The position numbers were made by a program, and so were the translations under genes. From Gnetum montanum (taxonomy: Eukaryota > Streptophyta > Gnetopsida > Gnetales > Gnetaceae), in NCBI GenBank assembly GCA_015680685.1, contig MNCI01001321.1:161744-190102 (forward strand): a stretch of DNA of 28,359 bases, given 5' to 3'. The stretch's first letter is position 1. The number at the start of each line of letters is the position of its first letter. Below the pieces are notes generated by a model. It saw only the letters and a list, made by a program, of their open reading frames with translations. It was not told the DNA's origin and searched no databases. Positions 9,077-18,927 of this stretch are shown here, in pieces.

Positions 9077-11618
9077 TTATGGCATTAGTGCAGGCGGTGG
9101 TATAGTTTTGACTATAGAGGGTGCAGGGGTAGATGTCCAAGGAGGGACCTTAAGGATGAATGGTTGTTGTGGTGTCTTCGTTGCCATTGTTGGTGTCACT
9201 ATGCTACGTTGAGGTATACAAACCACAAACGGAAGTTCTAGATTACCATCCACGCTAATGGTGTTGATAATGTACACTGCATCGTTAGCATTGAGGGGGT
9301 CCTTGTAAATGTGCATGGATTGATTTTCAGTGTGGACAGGGTTGCTTTCATCCAGCACCAACTTCCCCAGATCAATCATCCATTGAATGTCATCTTTTAG
9401 GGCTAGACAGTAATCTGTGTCATGATCACAAAGTTGGTGGTAGTCACAAAATTTCTTCAGCCTGAAATTATTAGGAACTGGAGGCTTGTTGGGCATAGCC
9501 AAGGAGGGGTTCCTAAGAAGTTCACAATACTACTGATGTCGTTTGGTCACTTCCTTTGACATATGCTTATGTTGAATGTACCCCACCCCTAGTAATTTCT
9601 TCAAAAGTTTTGAAGGCTTGATAGGTAGTGGGGTGTACTTGGAGCGATCTTTATGCTCAACGTTGGGTTTAGGTGGGGTGGGTGCCTCAGGTGCCAACGT
9701 GGAGGGTTGGGCAATGTTGCTTGGGCTAGGTGTAGGGTTAGTTGGCATTGTGGCTGCTTTCTTATTATTGTTGTTGTTGGGATTGGCCTCATTTGCCACA
9801 GTGGCCACCATGGCCATTACGACCTTTCCCTTCTCTTTGTCCTTTTTAGTATATGCATTTTTGTATGCAACATAGGCCAGGTCCCTACTAGCTTCGACTA
9901 CATCTTGAATTCTTTTTTTCTGTGCAAAAGCTTAACTTAGAAAGCATAGGGCTAGGTAATACAGCTTGGATTTGATGAAATCATTCACCACCCCCTTTAA
10001 GATGGCCAACAAATGGGCCTCCGTGATAGGCTCATGGATCTCATTCAAGGTGGTGCTTCACCACTGTATAAACCTTTGCACTGACTCTAGTGGGTCTTGC
10101 TTAACTTTCATCAACTGATCCAGCATGACTTTGGGCTTCAAGTTATACTTGAAGCAAGTCACAAACTAGGTCAGTAGCTCCTCTAATGTTGAGATGGAGG
10201 CGTGCGGGAGTGCGTGGTACCAGTCTAAAGCTTTGCCTATTAGAGACATAGCAAAGATGTGAATAATGATGTGCAGCCATTGTTGCAACAACAAAGATTC
10301 AGATCTAAATGCGACTAAATGTGCATTAGGGTCACCCTCCCCATTGTATTTTGCGAATTGGGGGAGTGGCATCCTAGGGGGTAATGTAAGCATGGGAACA
10401 ATCGAGCTGATGGGGTCATCATGGTAGAAATCCATGACCTGCACCATGTCAAAACCAACGGCCTTGAGGCATTTAACCTCTTTAGTGAGGATTTGGATAA
10501 GTTGAAACACTTGATCCAGACCCAGAGACAATGCAAACGGTTGTGGAGTTGCAAGGGCAACCATCATTTGTGGCATAGTAAGGGTAGTAGCCTAGCTCAT
10601 AGGGGGTGTCGTCGGGGCTACCCTTGCGAAAGGTGTTACTTGTGAGGTCCACAACCTAGTGGGTGGTGCTTCTAGAGTGGTGACTACTGGTGGTGCTGTA
10701 GGGTTAGTCATTTGCATGACCGATGGAATGGGCCACAGTCTCGCACTTGGTTGTGACACCTACGGGACTTGGTATGCTTTGTGGTATGGATAATGTGAGA
10801 TCTGATGGGGCTGCAAGGTGAGGAGCGAAGTGGCTGGGGTCCATCATGTGGTTGGGGCTAGACCTACTACTGAAGATGGAACAGATGCAGATGATAAGAT
10901 AGGAATGAAGGCTCTAGGAAATTATGAGGTAGATGCGATGTGCACGTAGGGCAACGTAGGTGTAACCGGTGGTTGGTATGAGGATAGGACAGAATGGGGG
11001 GGGAGTGTCTGGGTATGAAACTAAGGGAGGTGCCTGCTAATATGCTGAGGGTGTGGGATGACTACCCATGGCTGATGAAAGCATAGATTGAGGAAGATTT
11101 TTGGTGACCACAAAGGAAGCCATCACAAAAAGGGGGTTTGACCTGAAGGTTATGGTAGGGGGGATGGTCACAAGGTAAGTTTGGCCACCCCCCTCAGATT
11201 AGGAGTCCAGATCTTCCTGCCCATCTTGGAATGCTTCATCATAATGGGATACCATGTCCCGCTCCCTAGGCCTAATAACTCATAGTAGCTGATCAAAGAT
11301 CCACTTATATGTCTCCATTAGCAGGATGGAAATGTCAAGGTTAGGGACAAACTCCCTCCCATTCAGATAAAGGAACTCGAAACTATGTTTTTGCTCAAGT
11401 TCTTGGTGATCCAGGGGAAAATCTTCCTAGATCTTTATGTAGATAAAGTTGTAATGCTCTACATCTTGTGCCAAGAACTCAGGTGATAAATGTCAAATCC
11501 TAAGGGACTGGCATGGCACTAGCACCGAGCTAGGTGGCCACTTAGCATCCATAGTGCTTTGAGCCAAGAAAGGAGCCTCAAGGCTCGAGGTGGAAATAGC
11601 GGTCGTTGTCAGAATCAT
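9077..11618 (-). pseudogene. gag: Element D gag polyprotein (Tat/Ogre-like), with stops and one frameshift
   Basis: Starts at an ATG at 11618-11616 (MILTTTAIST). An N-terminal domain (11618-11200) and a Pro/Ser/Thr-rich spacer (about 11100-10600) precede the capsid (about 10470-9950), whose signatures are FAKYNGEGDPNAHLVAF, GKALDWYHALP and a Glu-Ser-x-x-x-Phe-Ile-Gln motif. An Asn/Pro-rich linker (about 9780-9620) follows. A C/H knuckle, KFCDYHQLCDHDTDYC, lies at about 9450-9400. The frame shifts once, at a run of eight G (10996-11003); seven would keep a single frame. About thirteen stops lie in the stretch, all TAG, TAA or TGA. The protein would form the particle for element RNA. Plus-strand open frames across 9576-9940 are shadows of this gene. 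Confidence 0.85.
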
Positions 11619-11889
11619 CTTGTGTGGTAAAAAAGGGGAGATTGAAAACTAGAAACACGAAAATTGATGGGAGATCAGAGGCTTTTCATCCTGTCAAATT
11701 CCAAAGGAACCGTTTTTGCAACCAATCTACACCACACGATGCGTAAACAACCACAAAATGGTGTCATGTTTACACTAGTGCATGATAGGGTACAAAGAGC
11801 GTGCAGGACTACCCATAGGACATGGAAAAGGAACCAAAGATCCTTCTTTAAGTGCCAAAAACTTTAGCGACTAAAAATGTTGATGGCTA

Positions 11890-11908
11890 GAACACCGAGA
11901 GGTTGCCA
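11890..11908 (-). other. Weak candidate primer binding site of element D
   Basis: Minus-strand TGGCAACCTCTCGGTGTTC begins two bases after a possible LTR end (TTGTTCA). Its first part resembles the TGGCGACTC-type sites of Tat/Ogre elements, but the rest agrees poorly. No better candidate was found between 11640 and 12000, so the inner LTR edge remains uncertain. Confidence 0.3.
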
Positions 11909-12436
11909 GGTGAACAATTTAACCCCAGATCCATGCGAGGGTTGTGTTGGGGAAGAAATGGAAATGGGGTGCCCTGAACAGTATGGTCAATCAAATAGGA
12001 ATCTAATCAATGTATCTTAATCCTATCTAAATGTTTGTTTTGAAAGCGAGAAACGTGAGGTAAATAGATGATCAATAAATGTAGAAATGGAGAAAATGAT
12101 GCAAAATAACTATAATAGTAAAGAAATAGCATAACAAACTTAGGTAAGAGAATGCACTGCCCCAAGGTCGCAGATTTGATTCTTTGCCCTATTTGAAAGG
12201 TGTACAATCGGTTATGCAATGCTAGAGAGACACTACTTATACTGAGTAGTATAGTCACAGTTCTTTTGCTTGCTAATCTATTTGCTAAGATGTCAAAACG
12301 CTTGACTCACATAGGGATGTTTAGAACTAACCAAAGAGCTCAAAGGTAACTAGAGTGCTCAAGGAAAATGCCAACTATGCCTTCTGAAAGTCAACTTAAA
12401 AGTCAACTACAGCAAAAAATATAATTATATTTGCCG

Positions 12437-12489
12437 AGAAGCCAATCAAGAAGCCAACAAGCCAATGCGAAAAGCCAACAAGCCAACTA
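12437..12489 (-). repeat. TTGGCTT repeats near the transcript start of element D
   Basis: On the minus strand TTGGCTT occurs five times in about 53 bp, in pairs with a 21-22-bp period. The array starts about 50 bp after the TATA box, so it would lie in the first 100 bases of the transcript, the R region or the start of U5. Confidence 0.7.
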
Positions 12490-12538
12490 CTCTTCCGATG
12501 TCTTAAAAAGCTAACCCTTTGAGCATTGTTCATCGAGG

Positions 12539-12546
12539 TATTTATA
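12539..12546 (-). promoter_or_regulatory. TATA box of LTR D
   Basis: Minus-strand CCCTATAAATACC is a near-ideal plant TATA box, predicting transcription start near 12510-12515 and reading towards gag at 11618. Confidence 0.75.
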
Positions 12547-12972
12547 GGGCCAAGAGCAGGAGAGAAATGTGGTCTGGCTGCCATGTGTCCTAGATCCCAC
12601 AAGGTGCTAACATGTCCATACCATGTAGGTATGCGAAGTTGGATGTGAACTTGGTTACATTGTAACCATACTGCCAAAACTACATGTGCTGAGATCTAGT
12701 GTGCTAACAACGCAAGCAAAAATGGAGCTTATGCTCTGGGACTATGTCTTCCCTGCCCTTATGAGCAAGGTCAAGTGTAGGAACAATTGTTTTGGGAGCT
12801 AACCAGGGGTATGCAAAATGAAGTGAAATTGTTGATTCTGCCAAGGAGATGCCAGAGTGAGGAAGATTTCTATCAACAATTTTTAGCACTACCTAGATAT
12901 GTCTTGATGCTTCTGTGCCATTGTTGCACTATTCACGCTATTGAATTCATTAGTGTAGTGTAGTGGTTTCTT

Positions 12973-13012
12973 GCTACGCTGTGCTATGCTACGTAGTGTG
13001 GCATAGCGTAGC
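12973..13012. repeat. Palindrome 1 in U3 of LTR D (40 bp)
   Basis: Two 20-bp arms meet with no loop at ACGT and match at 16 of 20 positions; all four mismatches are transitions. The arms begin GCTACGCT and end AGCGTAGC. It could extrude as a cruciform or fold as RNA if transcribed. Confidence 0.9.
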
Positions 13013-13160
13013 CACTGATCTTGTCCAAAATTTTTGTTGGAGCTGAAAAGCATTTTTTTGAGGCTTAGTCATGCTAACAAGCACAACTCTTGTCCTTTAT
13101 GCCAGGAAGCCTTTGAACTTGCTGAACTCATATTTGAAACACCTGTGCTAGTTTTGCATT

Positions 13161-13206
13161 GTTGCTATGTTGTGCTACGCTATGTAGTGTAGCATAGTGT
13201 AGCAAC
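13161..13206. repeat. Palindrome 2 in U3 of LTR D (46 bp)
   Basis: It begins GTTGCTA and ends TAGCAAC, with 17 of 23 paired positions matching and only transition mismatches. It is built from the same GCTACGCTATG and TAGCATAG words as palindrome 1, 188 bp away. Confidence 0.85.
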
Positions 13207-13371
13207 CAACGTATCCTACTTCTTCATTCAATCCACCATTTTCTAGCAAGAAACTTTGCTCGAGGCCTGGGGCTAAGTGGGGCAATCAGTTTTGGAGGCC
13301 GAATGTTGTCGAGTGTAACTTTCTTGTTGGAATCACTTGGCAAGACGGGCCTTTCAACTTTGCCTTTACTA

Positions 13372-13408
13372 TGCTGTGCTACGCTACATAACGTAGCATA
13401 GCATAGCA
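13372..13408. repeat. Palindrome 3 in U3 of LTR D (37 bp)
   Basis: Two 16-bp arms flank a 5-base loop (ATAAC) and match at 14 of 16 positions; both mismatches are transitions. The start lies 211 bp from that of palindrome 2. Confidence 0.9.
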
Positions 13409-13500
13409 CTTTGCATTGACTGAATCTTGACTTGTCTTTGCAATCACTTTGTCAACTCGCACTTGGATGCTTGAGCAACTTTCTTTCAAGGCTTTCTACT

Positions 13501-13525
13501 CTACATAGCATAGCATGGCGTAGCA
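13501..13525. repeat. Half copy of the palindrome in U3 of LTR D
   Basis: CTACATAGCATAGCATGGCG with a following TAGCA resembles the right half of palindrome 3 but has no opposing arm. It is the outermost member of the cluster. Confidence 0.7.
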
Positions 13526-13818
13526 GACGTCTTCACTAGAAAACTTGTCGAACTGTTTTGCTCATCCCAAACACTTTTGGCAACTCCCAGCATAGTTTCT
13601 GGATAGACTATCAACCGGGCTAGATTTCCAATTGGACAGGCTGGAGAGTCCATTGCGCCTGTCAACTCTAGAAATAAAAAATTTTCTGGACTGGATAGTG
13701 TACCCTTAGTGCCTACATTTTCTTGCTAAACTGTCATGACACTACACTTGTGGAATTTCTTGCCTAAATTCCAAGACCCTGCTAAAGCATGAGGGTCCTA
13801 AAATTTTATGGTGTTTCA

Positions 13819-14589
13819 CTAAAGTTTGAGCATCTAAAAAATCACTACATTAACTAGATTGGGCTCTTCAAGGAAGTTAATGAGAAGGAAATTTAGTCAG
13901 CAAACGTAAAAATGAATAAGGCCCTCTAGCAAATCCAGCAAAGAGATGATGTATGATAGCCCATCTTTGATGGACTATATACATTCAATAAGGTTAAAAT
14001 CAGCCTGAAGAAGTTATTGATTGAAAGGATGATGGAGTACATGGAGCTCACCAACCTCCATTATGCAAACTTGGTGATGCTGACCATAGAAAGGCCAAGG
14101 TCAAAAGTTAAAAAGTAGGTGGCCAATTCCTACCTCCTCTAAGAGGTAGAATTCAAGCTCCATAGTGAGACAAAATAGAAGTTGGAGATAGCTAATACAA
14201 AGCATTAAGTTGTTAGGATCATATGTACTGACCAATGATTTGTTGCTGAGAACCTAACCAAGAGAATGAACGATTACTAAGAGCTATAAAACATTGTAAG
14301 GATGTTCGATATAGAAAGTAAAATCTTCATAGCTTAGTTTAACATGAAGAATTTATTTTCTTCAATGTCATGCCCACGAAATATCCCTACGCTAGCCCAC
14401 ATCAATGAAGTTTCATGGACCATGTGTGACTCATGGAGAAAAGAGGAAAAGATCAAAGTACTTCTAGATGCTTTCAAGCTTTCACTAGAAGTAATGGAAG
14501 CAGTGGACTAACCTCAACCACTAGCAACATTGAGACAAGATGATGAATCATCAAATCCATAGGAGACTCCACCTCTAGGTACTATTTGA
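13819..14589 (+). pseudogene. Element C 3'-terminal coding frame, helical, with 15 internal stops
   Basis: A single frame of 256 codons ends in TGA at 14587-14589 and shows no frameshift over 770 bp, although 15 stops interrupt it. Nearly all are TAG or TAA (Gln-type) and two are TGA (Arg-type), which is why no long open frame appears. The protein is rich in Lys, Glu, Leu, Asn and Ile, with heptad-like stretches (KKLLIERMMEYMELTNLHY) suggesting coiled coil. It is in the sense direction, about 240 bp before the 3' LTR, where Athila-type elements carry an extra or envelope-like frame. I do not recognise the family. The 5' part was separated by the insertion of D. Confidence 0.65.
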
Positions 14590-14785
14590 AACTTCATCAT
14601 GACTTCGACAATCCTATAAGTGCCTACCACAATTTTTTGTAAAAATGTTCAATTTTATTGTAATTGTTGCCAATTTTTGTAATAATGTATAATCTAGCAC
14701 TTAGAGTTATTAAAAGTATATTTTTTTGTCTTCCTATTAATAAATTCCATACCTTCCAATTGTGTAAGACACTCAATCCTGATTT

Positions 14786-14825
14786 TGTTCACTTAAGGAT
14801 GAGTTTTTAATTAGTTGTGGGGAAA
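14786..14825 (+). other. Polypurine tract and conserved pre-LTR block of element C
   Basis: The tract GTGGGGAAA abuts the LTR. It primes plus-strand DNA synthesis. The 40 bp from TGTTCACTTAAGGATGAG to the LTR match the same-length block in element B (27799-27838) at about three quarters of positions. Confidence 0.75.
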
Positions 14826-15730
14826 TGATGAAACATCAATCTGATAGGCTGTATTGAGACATTCTTGTTGATGGAGCCCTATCAATGTATCCCCATCAAT
14901 GCATGCTAGGATGCATTGATGAAAATATGTTGACACTAATGCAATCACTACCTATATAAATGCATGCATCCCTAGCATTTATGACATTTTTCAGTCATAG
15001 CCTTAGCTATACTCTTATAGTTTTTTTCTTTAGAGTTAAAATATTTTTCCTTTGAGTACTTGGAGTGTGGATCTAAGAGATTGCATGAATTTTTATTCGA
15101 GTATCTATGTATCTAAATGCATTGGCATGATGGAAATAAAATCAAGATTTCCTACATCCATTGCAGCACTTAGACTACCTTAACTTTACTTTTCTGCACT
15201 TTACTTTACATGCACTTTTTATTACTATCCTTAATTAAGTAAATTGTGTTATTAATCATAAACACGTGAGTAAGACAAATTCAAACATAACATGTTAATT
15301 CTTGGTAATACTAGTATTAGATATTTTGTATGCCAAGTAATATCCACATGGTAACCTAGTAGTGTTAACACTAGTTTAGGTTGTGTACAATAAGTGGGAA
15401 TGGTTACTTCACATTAGGATAGTTAGTTGCTAGACTAGTTGATTAGTTAAATATTTTATTATTCAACCCTTATTCACTCATCTAGTCATTAGAAGAAAAT
15501 ATATATATATATCATTATAAAATATATACATCATATGTTTTAATCACACTTAACCATACATAGAGTCAATACACCAGTGTGATTTAAGAAGAAAATGATC
15601 TTACAATTGTATGATTTATTATTTAAAATCATTGTCCACTTAGGTAAATAAGTCTATGGAATTCAATTATATTGCTAGTGAATGCTTGTGATTCATATGA
15701 TTAGGCATAGGGGATACCTACCACTCATCA
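14826..15730 (+). repeat. 3' LTR of element C (905 bp)
   Basis: Starts TGATGAAACATC after the polypurine tract and ends ACCACTCATCA. A TATA box (14953-14960) and an AATAAA (15135-15140) sit at depths like those in LTRs A and B, and the stretch AATTTTTATTCGAG near 15090 aligns with the block before the polyadenylation signal in B. An AT dinucleotide run lies at 15499-15512. The first five bases of the right flank, AAGAT, would be the target duplication; the left partner is outside the window. Confidence 0.8.
14953..14960 (+). promoter_or_regulatory. TATA box of LTR C
   Basis: CTATATAAATGC lies about 128 bp into the LTR, matching the depth of the TATA box in LTR B. Confidence 0.6.
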
Positions 15731-15945
15731 AAGATGAATTGACCTTGGTTGTATACAAAGCTGGCATGCAAGAATCATTTCAAGTGATCTTTGTAGAACC
15801 AAAAAAAAACTATTCTAAAGATGATAATTTTAAAAAATTTCTTGTTCCAGAAGCTAATGTGGTAGAGAGAGAATCCATTAAAAGGATAAGCTCTTATAGA
15901 ATAAAAAATGGTTCCAACATCCAATTCTATGAGCTAATGTGGTAA
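15731..15945 (+). other. Open frame of unknown origin beside LTR C
   Basis: After the LTR a frame stays open for 71 codons (KDELTLVVYKAGMQESFQ and onward) and ends at TAA 15943-15945. The formal start codon at 15682 lies inside the LTR, so an authentic protein would have begun upstream, in DNA now separated by element C. The composition looks protein-like (charged, with a Val-Glu-Arg-Glu segment), but I recognise no family. It could be a remnant of the sequence C inserted into, or chance. Confidence 0.25.
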
Positions 15946-17264
15946 GAATAAATCATGTGAATAGAAGCTTTCCTACAAAAGATAAGACAAAAGCTTGAAC
16001 ATGCGTAATCAAGTCCAAACAAGATTAAAATACTTAATAATCTTTCCCTTTTGAGATTGGGAGAGCTTACATCATCAGTTAAAACAATGAAGAATAGAGA
16101 AAGTTCACACATAGCCAAGTACACAAGAATAGCTTAAAATTATAGCACAAGAAGCTACATGCTCAAAATCATCACATAAATCAACTCAGCACATACAAAT
16201 AGTTTATAATCTAAGAACTTATTAAGCTTATATTATCAAGATCTTAATAACTAAACATTCAATCAAGTAACCCTATCAAGCATAAGAATCATATAGCTAG
16301 TTAAAAATATTGCAAGATTATAATGACATGCAAGTCAAAGTAAAGATGAGAAAATCAACATCATAACATAGCTCATAACAATCAAGATCACAAGTTTGTC
16401 AAATAATTAGAAAAATAATTAAACACCTCATCTAGATAATTATACATTTACATCTCATATTTATTCAATTAGTTAGAAATACACTACATCTCAAAATATC
16501 CAAATCAAATAAAAAGTACTTAGTCAAGCATAAGAAAAGTTTAGAATGTTGCAAGCTTATACAAAGCATTTTCAAGGTATAGATAGAAAAGGCATTCAAT
16601 ACATAGTACATCACTATTATAAATAAAGAGAAAAACTTTTTCTAATAAAATTATCACATCATGCCCTCTTTTTGTTAGAACAAGAATTAATCTCCATCCT
16701 ATTATGGAATAGATCAAGCTCAAAACACAAATAATAATGGTATCTTAAACATATCAAGAGCTAGATAGGAGTCTTCCAAATGAAACTTAGAGATAAACAT
16801 AGGAGCATAATAGAAAAACACATATATTTTCATGTGAATGAATTATCAAGCTCAACATAGAAATAATACAAAGAAAAACTTATGGCATCAAATAGATTCA
16901 AGTAGAAAAACATAAGAGGCATAGAATCATACTACAATAACGAAAGCATCAAAACCATGGATATTCACCAATGCTTCTTGATGAATCAAGTGGATTTCCA
17001 TAGATTGAAGAAACAACTAAGATATGTAGAGAAAAAGAGGGATTAAACACTAGCAAACATCCAAGCTAAAACAGAGTGGAAAAGAAGTAAAAAGAGTGAA
17101 AGATCCATGATAATTTTAGTAAGGAGGTGGAAAGAATCATGGTGAGAAAACATTATAAATGCCTAGAGAGAGAGAAAGTCCTTAGCATCTTGAACACTTA
17201 AAAAAGGAAGATAATATTCAAAGTAAGATATTAAGACTATATACTATACCCATCATCTCTTAAA
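15946..17264. other. AT-rich stretch without a recognised gene
   Basis: About 1.3 kb of A-rich DNA with recurring words such as ATCAAGC and AAGCATAAGAA. Short frames only. By position it may be the 3' untranslated region or 3' LTR of copia fragment E, which reads leftward, but I found no polypurine tract or LTR terminus to prove it. Confidence 0.45.
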
Positions 17265-18629
17265 GTTGCTACATTCTCCATGTTATTTACAGAATGATAT
17301 ATTGAAAATATTTAATGCTTTCCTCATCTAGATGAATTTATGTGCAATCATATGAGGTTTTAATATATTTTACTTTAGCTAAAGATAGGACTATATAGTT
17401 CTGATACTTGCTTAATCATGATACTAATCTATTACCAAAAAATAACAATTTACACAGGTGGATTTTTGATCATCTTTATTTCCTACTCAATATGCATTTG
17501 TAAAAGCTTGTAATTTGAAAGTTATACTCTTTGGATATCATAACTTGTGGCTAGCTATGAATTTTAGACACCAGAAACGTTTTTGGGTGGATACTAAGTG
17601 TGATTCCTTTGGTTTTAATTGAAATCTTGAAATCAAGTCTATCGCAAAAGCTATATCAGGCATGTTACCTATAGCATAATGCAAGCTTTCCATGATGAAT
17701 CTATATAATGTAGCAACAATGTTGTTCCCATCTTCATCCTTGCAAAAATATACACTTGTGATAAGATAAGTTATGTAATTTTGAGCATCTATTCTTCATT
17801 ATTTTCTAGAAAATGAAGGTTCTATCCCTGAACTATTGAATGTGTAGGCCTAAAAGTTAGATAGCTCTCCTATCATAGACATCTTAAACTTTGATTTCAT
17901 AGCTTCAACAAATTATTTATCTAAAATTAAGCTTGTTCCTCCAAATATTATGTCATCAACATAGATCTAAGTAACTAAATTTTGTATTATCCTTTTAATA
18001 TAAAGACTACTATCTAATGGGTGTTTTGTATATCTATTTTCTACAAGATAGGAATCAAGATTTATGTACCACATTATGGGGGCCTATTTTAGGTTGTATA
18101 GAGCCTTATGTAACATGTGTGCATGATTTGGCTTATCTACATCAAAATTTCCTTTTGGATATTTAATATAGACTTTCTCCTTTATTTCTTCATTTAAAAA
18201 ATCTAATTTAACATCATTTTGGTAGACCTTGAACCCCTAATATGCTATGAATGCTAAAAGCATTCTAATGGATTCTACTCTTACAACAAGAGCAAAAGTG
18301 TCCTAATAGTTTAGTTTCTCAATTTGAGCAAATCCTTTAGCTACTAATCTTACCTTGTTTTGAATCACTTCATCATGCTTATTTAACTTATTTACAAAGA
18401 CCCACTTAATTCTAATAACATTAGCTCTTCTTGATCATAAAACAAGATCCCAAGTTTCATTCTTTATAATCTACTTCATCTCTTCATCCTTGACCTTTTT
18501 CTAGTCTTCATTCCCAAGAGCTTCTTTAACCATTAGAGGAATGGAAAGATCAAGAAATCATTCTAAAATGTCATGGCCTATTGTTTTAGCTCCACTTCTT
18601 TTTGTCATTTATCTAAGGGGCGTCCCAAG
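17265..18629 (-). pseudogene. pol: Element E: Ty1/copia reverse transcriptase and RNase H fragment
   Basis: Reading leftward from 18629, the RVT_2-type reverse transcriptase shows IKWVFVNKL (near 18400), VRLVAKGFAQ (near 18340), the region where LKQAP is expected (TAG in place of Gln, near 18090), and the catalytic YVDDIIFGG (17963-17937). A thumb-like segment containing MSMIGELS and LYRFIMESLHYAIGNMPDI follows, then RNase H remnants with at least one frameshift (about 17460-17340). At least nine stops are present, several at positions where Gln is expected. The 5' half (gag, protease, integrase) is missing because element B inserted at 18630. The family assignment is firm; the lineage within copia is not. 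Confidence 0.85.
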
Positions 18630-18741
18630 TGATGAACCATATTTTGCCTAGCTCTGATATTATAGCCTTGATATCAGATACATGATTTTGGATTCCAAGA
18701 TGCGATGTTGGATATCTAATATCACAAGGTGTGTCCTGGCA

Positions 18742-18749
18742 TATAAATA
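18742..18749 (+). promoter_or_regulatory. TATA box of the 5' LTR of B
   Basis: CATATAAATATAGCACTT is preserved as CTATAAATATAGCACTT in the 3' LTR (27965-27972), about 112 bp into the LTR, so it is the likely core promoter. Confidence 0.75.
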
Positions 18750-18921
18750 TAGCACTTGGAAACATGATTTGGACATCAGTTTCTATCATAGCATAGCATA
18801 CCTCTTGCATTTTCTTTTTCTGAGAATTAGAATGTTTTCCAAAATGCCCACAGGAGGAGTCATTGAGTGTATGGATCTTTACTCAAGCACTATTGTACCT
18901 GAGCATGGTAGTATGTGTGGC

Positions 18922-18927
18922 AATAAA
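18922..18927 (+). promoter_or_regulatory. Polyadenylation signal of the 5' LTR of B
   Basis: AATAAAGATGAGC; the hexamer is conserved in the 3' LTR (28146-28151) and in LTR A. It lies about 180 bp after the TATA box and marks the R region. Confidence 0.65.

Larger units (their letters stand above)
2600..13818 (-). mobile_element. Element D: gag-protease LTR element carrying an antisense seven-exon gene
   Basis: In minus-strand order: LTR (13818 to about 11909), leader, gag-protease frame (11618 to 7832), a repeat spacer (about 7667 to 7507), then the antisense gene (7338 to 3603) and its upstream DNA to 2600, where element A has inserted. The expected 3' LTR would lie beyond A, left of the window. 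No reverse transcriptase, RNase H or integrase is visible, so D looks non-autonomous. The gag layout (capsid, Pro/Asn-rich linker, a CDYH...HD...C knuckle) resembles the Tat/Ogre branch of Ty3/gypsy. That the antisense gene belongs to D rests on shared motifs and similar decay, not on seeing both LTRs. Confidence 0.6.
11909..13818 (-). repeat. 5' LTR of element D (about 1.9 kb)
   Basis: The outer edge is set at 13818, where minus-strand TGAAACACC begins and where element C's reading frame resumes on the other side at 13819. The inner edge near 11909 is tentative. A clear TATA box (12539-12546) separates a roughly 1.27-kb U3 from the transcribed part. U3 holds three complete palindromes and one half copy (12973-13525); just downstream of the TATA box lies a repeat of TTGGCTT motifs (12437-12489). 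The partner LTR is outside the window, so the LTR call depends on position, TATA box and gag start. Confidence 0.6.
13819..15730 (+). mobile_element. Element C: 3' end of an LTR retrotransposon interrupted by element D
   Basis: A decayed reading frame (13819-14589), about 200 bp of untranslated DNA, a polypurine tract and a 905-bp 3' LTR. The remainder of C would lie on the far side of D, left of the window. The LTR termini and the pre-LTR block match element B, so C is a related Athila-like subfamily. No primer binding site follows 15730, confirming that this is a 3' LTR. Confidence 0.75.

Noticed and set aside
9576-9940. Overlapping plus-strand open frames with Gly- and Leu-rich translations
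   Set aside because: They are antisense to the Asn/Pro-rich linker of gag in element D, whose minus frame is continuous with capsid and knuckle.
12396-12677. Minus-strand 93-codon open frame
   Set aside because: It spans the TATA box and the TTGGCTT repeat of LTR D, so it is a chance frame in an LTR.
12973-13525. Palindromes spaced by unrelated sequence as a CRISPR-like array
   Set aside because: Spacers and repeats vary in length, the repeats are imperfect palindromes in a plant LTR and there are no cas genes.
14826-15730. A 5' LTR reading for the element C LTR
   Set aside because: A polypurine tract precedes it and no primer binding site follows it, so it is a 3' LTR.
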